Shown here one piece after another: positions 32,398-36,533 of a stretch of 36,533 bases of DNA. The position numbers and the translations under genes were made by a program. Within the stretch, counting starts at the first letter, position 1. The number at the start of each line of letters is the position of its first letter. The notes below the pieces were generated by a model. The model worked only from the letters and a program-made list of their open reading frames with translations. It was not told the DNA's origin and did not search any database. Origin of the DNA: Chloroflexota bacterium (lineage in GTDB: Bacteria > Chloroflexota > Dehalococcoidia > Dehalococcoidales > UBA2162); contig JACQGQ010000067.1 in the NCBI GenBank assembly GCA_016199495.1, forward strand, positions 1-36,533, in the 5' to 3' direction.

Positions 32398-33393
32398 TTA
32401 ATATCCTTGGTACCACCTTTCCGATGTATCAGCCAGCTCATCGGCGGTTAGCCCGAACTTCCTGTACCAGGGTGCAGCGTATTCGCTGGCTATTTCAGTC
32501 AGTCTTTTCAGCCGGTCGGCCCCTACCGTTGACAGATAGCGAACTCTTTCTCGAGCATCATCGATATGCATTGCCTCCTGCCAGATAGCCCGGCCACCGA
32601 GGAAGCCTGATGCCCCAGCCCGGCAGGCGATTTCTACCTGCTGGTAAAAAAGCTCGAAATCGACGCCGGCGCTGAGAATAACCCACGGCACCTGAGACGC
32701 CGCGTCTAGTTGATGACAGAGTTCGATTAGTTCAGACCTATCCTTTTTATAATGCAGGTCAGCCGGAAATTCAGCCTTCAGGACATCGATTGGCAGAGCA
32801 GTGATATCCCGGGCGGTTTTAAGCACCAGTTCTCCCTTAAGGTCAGCAAATTCCCTGGGATTATTCACCTCCCTGCCTAGTGGGTAGCTCACCGGCTCAA
32901 CTAAAAAGGGCAGGTCATATTCGATACATTCCCTGGCTACCATATTCACTGTGTCCAATTGCTGGCCTGCCATTTGTTTCAAATCCGGGCGGTAATAGAC
33001 CAGAATCTTTACTGCCGAGGCACCCATTCGCTTAATCTTCTCGACGCTCCAGTCAGGTAGTAACCTGGTTAAGCGGCTCTCTTTTCCGCCACCATAGCCG
33101 GAGGCTTCGATACTAATCAGCAGTCCGGTGCTCTTTGGTAAGGCACTACGGCTGATGCATTGAGCCGCACCGAATATTGAATCCAGTAGCACGGCACTGG
33201 CATGTTCCGCCAGACTGGAGCATAGTTCCAGCTTACGCTTAACCATTTCTTCATAGCTGACTTTCCCCGGGCTCTCCTGGTCAATCATACTGCGTAACGA
33301 ATCACGGTGGTCCATAGCACACATTGTCAGGATACCATCTGGATTGGCAATCTGTTGCAAACCCCTTATCTTACCAATGGTTAGCTTCTTCAT
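32398..33393 (-). CDS. lacD: Tagatose 1,6-bisphosphate aldolase-like protein (LacD family, class I)
   Basis: A 331-residue class I Schiff-base aldolase of the LacD family, close to the usual 325 residues. CAMDHRDSLRSMI (25-37) is the family's opening block. The Schiff-base lysine is K206 in DVLKAEFPAD. LVEPVSY (164-170) carries E166, and a late LSAGVDFELFY and ASGFLGGRAIW close the phosphate site. LacD cleaves tagatose 1,6-bisphosphate to dihydroxyacetone phosphate and glyceraldehyde 3-phosphate. Relatives are known to act on fructose 1,6-bisphosphate or on 6-deoxy-6-sulfofructose 1-phosphate, so the substrate is not fixed by sequence. It precedes the lacC-like kinase and is first in the pair; a candidate promoter lies upstream. 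Confidence 0.87.
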   Translation of the reverse strand: MKKLTIGKIRGLQQIANPDGILTMCAMDHRDSLRSMIDQESPGKVSYEEMVKRKLELCSSLAEHASAVLLDSIFGAAQCISRSALPKSTGLLISIEASGYGGGKESRLTRLLPDWSVEKIKRMGASAVKILVYYRPDLKQMAGQQLDTVNMVARECIEYDLPFLVEPVSYPLGREVNNPREFADLKGELVLKTARDITALPIDVLKAEFPADLHYKKDRSELIELCHQLDAASQVPWVILSAGVDFELFYQQVEIACRAGASGFLGGRAIWQEAMHIDDARERVRYLSTVGADRLKRLTEIASEYAAPWYRKFGLTADELADTSERWYQGY

Positions 33394-33425
33394 ATTCCCG
33401 TCTCGGATATTATCAGTATTTAGGT

Positions 33426-33454
33426 ATTATGGAATAAAAAGTAAATTTAATCAA
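33426..33454 (-). promoter_or_regulatory. lacD-lacC promoter
   Basis: On the minus strand TTGATT (33454-33449) and CATAAT (33431-33426, 5 of 6) are 17 bases apart. The start would be near 33420, about 27 bases before the ATG at 33393. Confidence 0.5.
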
Positions 33455-33480
33455 GGGGCTAATGTGGAGGTCGTTTAATA

Positions 33481-33592
33481 ACCTATCCCCCTGCCCCCTT
33501 CTCCTTGAGAAGGAGAGGGCCTGCCCGCCGACCCGCCTGCCGAGCCTTGGCGGGCAGGGCTTTAGCAGGCGGGGGGTGAGGTTGGTAAGTAA
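33481..33592. repeat. Dispersed intergenic hairpin element, copy 3 (inverted, with GC-rich insert)
   Basis: Read on the minus strand it starts AACCTCACCCCCC and later contains CCCTCTCCTTCTCAAGGAGA, matching the starts and first hairpin of copies 1 and 2. The hairpin arms are 33497-33506 and 33510-33519 with one G-U pair. Between the two ends lie extra GC-rich arms: CCTGCCCGCC (33520-33529) pairs with GGCGGGCAGG (33549-33558), and CCGCCTGC (33533-33540) pairs with GCAGGCGG (33565-33572). These pairings interlock, so they are alternatives or a pseudoknot. It fills the gap between lacD and the response-regulator gene. Confidence 0.7.
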
Positions 33593-33637
33593 CCTCAATC
33601 TGGCTGTTAGCTGTGGTGTGAGGCGGAGGCTCTGGCA

Positions 33638-34351
33638 TTACCTTGCCTTTTGAAAAGAGTAACCGACTCCGGGTTCAGTGATGATATATCTGGGTAGGGC
33701 AGAGTCAGGCTCTATCTTCTGGCGCAGGTGCGAAATATAGATGCGCACATAATCCAGGTCATCGGTATATTCCCAGCCCCACACCTTTTCCAGGAGTTGC
33801 TTATGGGTAAGGATATGGCCAGCCCTCTCTACCAGGAGGGCAAAGAGACGAAACTCCCTGAAGGTTAGTTTCACCCGTTCTCCCTTTACCAGGACTTTCC
33901 TTTCAGCGATATCCACGCTGAGGAAGCCATCGGCATAGCTAACTTCTCGCTTTGTCTCCGTTGGGGAAGGCAATTCGGCGCGGCGTAATACGGCACGCAC
34001 CCTGGCCACCAGTTCTCTATTCCCCACCGGCTTAAAGAGATAGTCATCGGCGCCATAGTCAAGCCCGCGCACTACGTCTTCCTCAGCCTTCTGCTCACCA
34101 GTGAGCATGATGATGGGGACATCAGTAATTTCACGGATGCGCTGGCAGGTCTGCCAGCCATCCATTTCAGGCATGGCTACATCCAACAGCACTAAATCTG
34201 GCTTCTCGTTAAACAGGAGCCGCAGGCCCTCCGGGCCACTAGCGGCTTGGAGCACCTCGTAGCCCTGATGGCTGAGAAGCTGGTCGACCAGTTTAAGAAA
34301 GATGGGGTCATTATCAATTATCAGGGTCTTCTTGGCCACTACTATCTCCAT
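33638..34351 (-). CDS. OmpR/PhoB-family response regulator
   Basis: A 237-residue DNA-binding response regulator. The receiver domain (about 7-120) has the acidic pocket D13/D15, phospho-acceptor D57 (LLDVAMPEMDG), T84 and K107 (FKPVG). The C-terminal winged helix (about 140-235) shows VKLTFREFRLFALLVERAGH and DDLDYVRIYISHLRQKIEPD, ending with the GVGYSF hairpin typical of OmpR/PhoB. It starts 2 bases after the CheY-like gene and is the last gene of the cluster. It would be the transcriptional output of the phosphorelay; its targets are unknown. The first five residues (MEIVV) are unusual but the ATG fits the coupling. Confidence 0.92.
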   Translation of the reverse strand: MEIVVAKKTLIIDNDPIFLKLVDQLLSHQGYEVLQAASGPEGLRLLFNEKPDLVLLDVAMPEMDGWQTCQRIREITDVPIIMLTGEQKAEEDVVRGLDYGADDYLFKPVGNRELVARVRAVLRRAELPSPTETKREVSYADGFLSVDIAERKVLVKGERVKLTFREFRLFALLVERAGHILTHKQLLEKVWGWEYTDDLDYVRIYISHLRQKIEPDSALPRYIITEPGVGYSFQKAR

Positions 34352-34353
34352 CG

Positions 34354-34743
34354 CTACCAGGGGTTGTCTTTTTGCCGTCGTGACAGTATCGTGGTAATAA
34401 TTTCAGGTAATTCATGGGTGTCGATAGGCTTTGACAGATAGACATCGCACCCGGACTCAATAATCCTCTCTTTGTCTCCCTTCATGGCATAGGCGGTAAC
34501 ACCAATAATAGGGATATGGCGGAAGGCCGGGTCTTGCCTGAGCTTCCGGGTCACTTCAAGCCCGTTCACTTTGGGCAGCCAGATATCCATTAAAATAAGG
34601 TCAGGGCGCTCTCTCATCGCCATGTCCAGTGCCTCTTCACCATCAGTTGCCTTGAGTAAGGTATAGTTCTTCGCCCTGAGGGTCATTTCCATCAGTCTCA
34701 TATTCTGGGGGTTATCTTCGACAATCAGTATTTTCTTTTTCAT
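34354..34743 (-). CDS. Single-domain receiver (CheY/DivK-like)
   Basis: A 129-residue stand-alone receiver. The acidic pocket is E9/D10 (VEDNPQN), phospho-acceptor D53 (LMDIWLPKVNG), T83 (GVTAYAMKGD) and K105 (LSKPID). The VEDNPQNMRLMEMTL opening and VTAYAMKGDKE block resemble DivK-type receivers and the receivers of hybrid kinases. It has no output domain, so it most likely shuttles phosphate between the histidine kinase and another partner, or acts by protein contact. It lies 24 bases after the kinase gene and 2 bases before the OmpR-type regulator, in one likely operon. Flagellar chemotaxis is unlikely, as no che gene is nearby. Confidence 0.9.
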   Translation of the reverse strand: MKKKILIVEDNPQNMRLMEMTLRAKNYTLLKATDGEEALDMAMRERPDLILMDIWLPKVNGLEVTRKLRQDPAFRHIPIIGVTAYAMKGDKERIIESGCDVYLSKPIDTHELPEIITTILSRRQKDNPW

Positions 34744-34767
34744 CGTCTGTGCCTCTCCCGAATAGGG

Positions 34768-36363
34768 CTAACTGCTGGCTGACAGGGGCAGGCTAAAAGT
34801 AAAGCGGCTCCCCTTCCCATATTCACTCTCTAGCCAGATTTGCCCGCCGTAGCTTTCCACAATCTGCTTCACCAGGGGCAGTCCCAGCCCGGTGCCTCTC
34901 TCCCCTCTGGCTAGAGGATTGTCCAGCTGACAAAAAGGGTCGAATATTCGTTCCTGGTCTTCCTTTTTGAGACCAATGCCATTATCAATCACGCTTACCC
35001 GGCAGTAATCGCCCTCCCTGAGTGCCTTAATCTTCAGCTTGCCTCCATCCGGGGTAAATTTGGAGGCATTGTCCACCAGATTCAGCAGCACCTGCTTCAA
35101 TTTGGCTTCATCGGCAAGAACTGGAGGCAGCCTGTCTTCTATCTCAACGGCAAGGCTTTGCTCTCTTGGGGTCAGTATCGGCATCATTGTTCTGGCTAGC
35201 GATTCTACTACCTCGGTCAGGGCGATATTTCCCAGCTTGAGCTCTGTTTTGCCCGATTCAATCCGGGACAGGTCGAGGACATCGTTGATTAAGTCCAGCA
35301 GGCGCCGAGCGTTGTCCAAGACATCGTTAAGGCTCTGTCTCTGCTCCTCATTAATCTTGCCCGGTACCTCATCAATCATCAATTCCGAAAAACCGATAAT
35401 GACATTGAGTGGCGTGCGCAACTCGTGAGACATTTGAGCCAGGAATTCGGATTTTAGCTGGTTTGCCCTGACCACCTCCCTGGTTTTCTCGATGAGTTCT
35501 TGCTCAATTCGCTTGCGTTCGGTGATGTCCTCTAAAATGCCATCAAAATAGAGGATTTCGCCATTGCTACCGCGCACCGCCGTCTTCGTGTCCGAGACGA
35601 CTATTTCGCTCCCCTTCTTTTTCCTGAAGTTCAGCTCCCTGGTTACTTTCCCTTTAGCCGAGGTTATTTCCTCCAACGTGGTTTCTCTTTCCTCCGGATG
35701 CACATATATGTCAGAAACATGCATCTGCAACAACTCTTCCCGAGAGTAGCCGGTAATCTCCTCCATGGCCGGATTTACTGCCAGGAATCTGCCCGTGGCT
35801 CCCGGTGTACTCCTGAATATGCCTAACCTGACATTATTCACCAGGCCCCGGTATCTCGCTTCCGATTCCCGCAGCGCCTCTTCTGCCTGCCGGCGCTCGA
35901 TAATTTCATTATGCAATCCTTCGTTGGCTTTAACTAATAGCTGGTTGGCGCCCTGCACGCTCTGCACAAGTCTTTTGTTTTCCAGGGAGAGCCTTTGCTG
36001 CTTGAGGGCATTGGCCAGGGTGGTCTTTATCTCGTCAGGGTTAACCGGCTTAACAAAATAGGCGTAAGCACCCCGGTTTACGGCTTCTATTGCCGTCTCG
36101 ACAGTGGCATAGCCGGTCATTATAATCACGGCCGTATCGGGATTTACTTCTCTGGCTTGCCTCAGTATCTCCAGTCCGCCAGCATCGGGCAATCGTATGT
36201 CGGTAATGACAGCATCGAAGGGGATTTTTCGTATCATCTCCAGGGCATCGCCGCCTCTGGCTAGCCCGATAACCCTGTAGCCAGCCTCCTCTAGGATGCC
36301 GCACATGGTTATCCGGTTACCAGTATCATTCTCGGTCACGATGATGGTGGCATCTGTCGGCAT
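34768..36363 (-). CDS. Histidine kinase with N-terminal receiver and PAS domain
   Basis: A 531-residue soluble sensor kinase with an inverted hybrid layout. The N-terminal receiver (about 5-120) has phospho-acceptor D55 (VITDIRLPDAGG), T83 (IMTGYATVETA) and K105. A coiled-coil-rich linker (120-165) leads to a PAS domain (about 168-285; GIFRSTPGATGRFLAVNPAM). The HisKA domain carries H313 in FLAQMSHELRTPLN. The ATPase domain shows the N-box LVDNASKFTPDGG, DNGIGLKKED (460-469) and GTGLGL (490-495). No membrane segment is visible, so it senses a cytoplasmic cue or is driven by another kinase through its receiver. Its ATG overlaps the stop of the upstream receiver gene by one base (TAATG). Confidence 0.93.
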   Translation of the reverse strand: MPTDATIIVTENDTGNRITMCGILEEAGYRVIGLARGGDALEMIRKIPFDAVITDIRLPDAGGLEILRQAREVNPDTAVIIMTGYATVETAIEAVNRGAYAYFVKPVNPDEIKTTLANALKQQRLSLENKRLVQSVQGANQLLVKANEGLHNEIIERRQAEEALRESEARYRGLVNNVRLGIFRSTPGATGRFLAVNPAMEEITGYSREELLQMHVSDIYVHPEERETTLEEITSAKGKVTRELNFRKKKGSEIVVSDTKTAVRGSNGEILYFDGILEDITERKRIEQELIEKTREVVRANQLKSEFLAQMSHELRTPLNVIIGFSELMIDEVPGKINEEQRQSLNDVLDNARRLLDLINDVLDLSRIESGKTELKLGNIALTEVVESLARTMMPILTPREQSLAVEIEDRLPPVLADEAKLKQVLLNLVDNASKFTPDGGKLKIKALREGDYCRVSVIDNGIGLKKEDQERIFDPFCQLDNPLARGERGTGLGLPLVKQIVESYGGQIWLESEYGKGSRFTFSLPLSASS

Positions 36364-36533
36364 TATTCTTTCTTCTCCCTGGTTATATTCTCCACCAAGG
36401 CTATCACCTTCTCCATATTGAAGGGCTTGTACAGGCAGGTGTAAGCGCCTTCGCTTACCGCCTGCTTGACTAAATCCTCTACGGAATACGCCGTCATCAT
36501 GAGTACCACCGCCCTGGGGTCTATTTTCTTGAC
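36363..36533 (-). CDS. Response regulator receiver, C-terminal part (runs off the window)
   Basis: On the minus strand the frame is open from the window edge to a TAA at 36365-36363, giving the last 56 residues of a receiver: VVLMMTAYSVEDLVKQAVSE followed by GAYTCLYKPFNMEKVIALVE. The T of MMTAY and the K of LYKPF are the conserved receiver threonine and lysine. The phospho-acceptor Asp lies outside the window. The gene ends after a charged tail (REKKE), so it has no output domain on this side. Its stop overlaps the kinase start (TAATG), so it is the gene before the kinase in the same operon. What precedes the receiver is unknown. Confidence 0.85.
   Translation of the reverse strand, partial: VKKIDPRAVVLMMTAYSVEDLVKQAVSEGAYTCLYKPFNMEKVIALVENITREKKE

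Overview
The window is about 36.5 kb of ordinary, densely coded bacterial chromosome of moderate G+C. I see no insertion sequence, prophage, CRISPR array or rRNA. The gene set fits an uncultured Chloroflexota lineage near Dehalococcoidia: a class V aminotransferase beside long SerA, a TL5-type L25, a LexA with a Gram-positive-type SOS box, and lipoprotein-anchored binding proteins. That assignment is inference from gene content and style, not from a marker gene.

Layout. (1) 1-3392, + strand: the end of a class V aminotransferase, serA, a crotonase-fold protein and lexA with its own promoter and operator. (2) 3519-9582, - strand: ilvE, ribosomal protein L25, DNA polymerase IV, an O-methyltransferase, a TauE/SafE exporter and a radical SAM protein. 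(3) 9863-9939: tRNA-Ile(GAT). (4) 10070-15116, - strand: moxR, DUF58 and a transglutaminase/DUF4129 membrane protein, a classic three-gene set. (5) 15342-18063, + strand: a cation/calcium exchanger and purH. (6) 18324-22332, + strand: a four-gene osmoprotectant ABC importer in the order binding protein, long permease, CBS-ATPase, short permease. (7) 22400-31352, + strand: an iron block with a Fur-family regulator, an FbpABC-type ferric importer, an FTR1 permease carrying a C-terminal cysteine domain, two FtsX/MacB-like permeases and a LolD-like ATPase. (8) 31411-33393, - strand: a lacC-like sugar-phosphate kinase and a lacD-like aldolase. (9) 33638-36533, - strand: a compact phosphorelay of a partial receiver, a receiver-PAS-histidine kinase, a CheY-like receiver and an OmpR-type regulator.

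How the genes may work together. The iron block joins two different uptake routes behind one regulator. A 20-base motif with 15 identical positions lies at the fur start and inside the proposed fbpA promoter, in the 9-1-9 geometry of Fur boxes, and is the most testable regulatory prediction here. The FTR1-FtsX-FtsX-ATPase set resembles the P19-linked iron locus of Campylobacter and relatives, but no P19-type periplasmic protein is encoded beside it. LexA appears autoregulated through a perfect GAAC-N4-GTTC site at its predicted transcription start.

The most unusual non-coding structure is a dispersed intergenic element with a CCCCCTCTCCTT hairpin, present three times (near 5.25, 12.8 and 33.5 kb). 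Two copies have identical 12-base arms followed by a second hairpin. One lies inside the moxR-DUF58-transglutaminase cluster, and the third is inverted and carries extra GC-rich arms. I did not find a clearly new multi-gene system; the iron block and the repeat family are the best candidates for follow-up.
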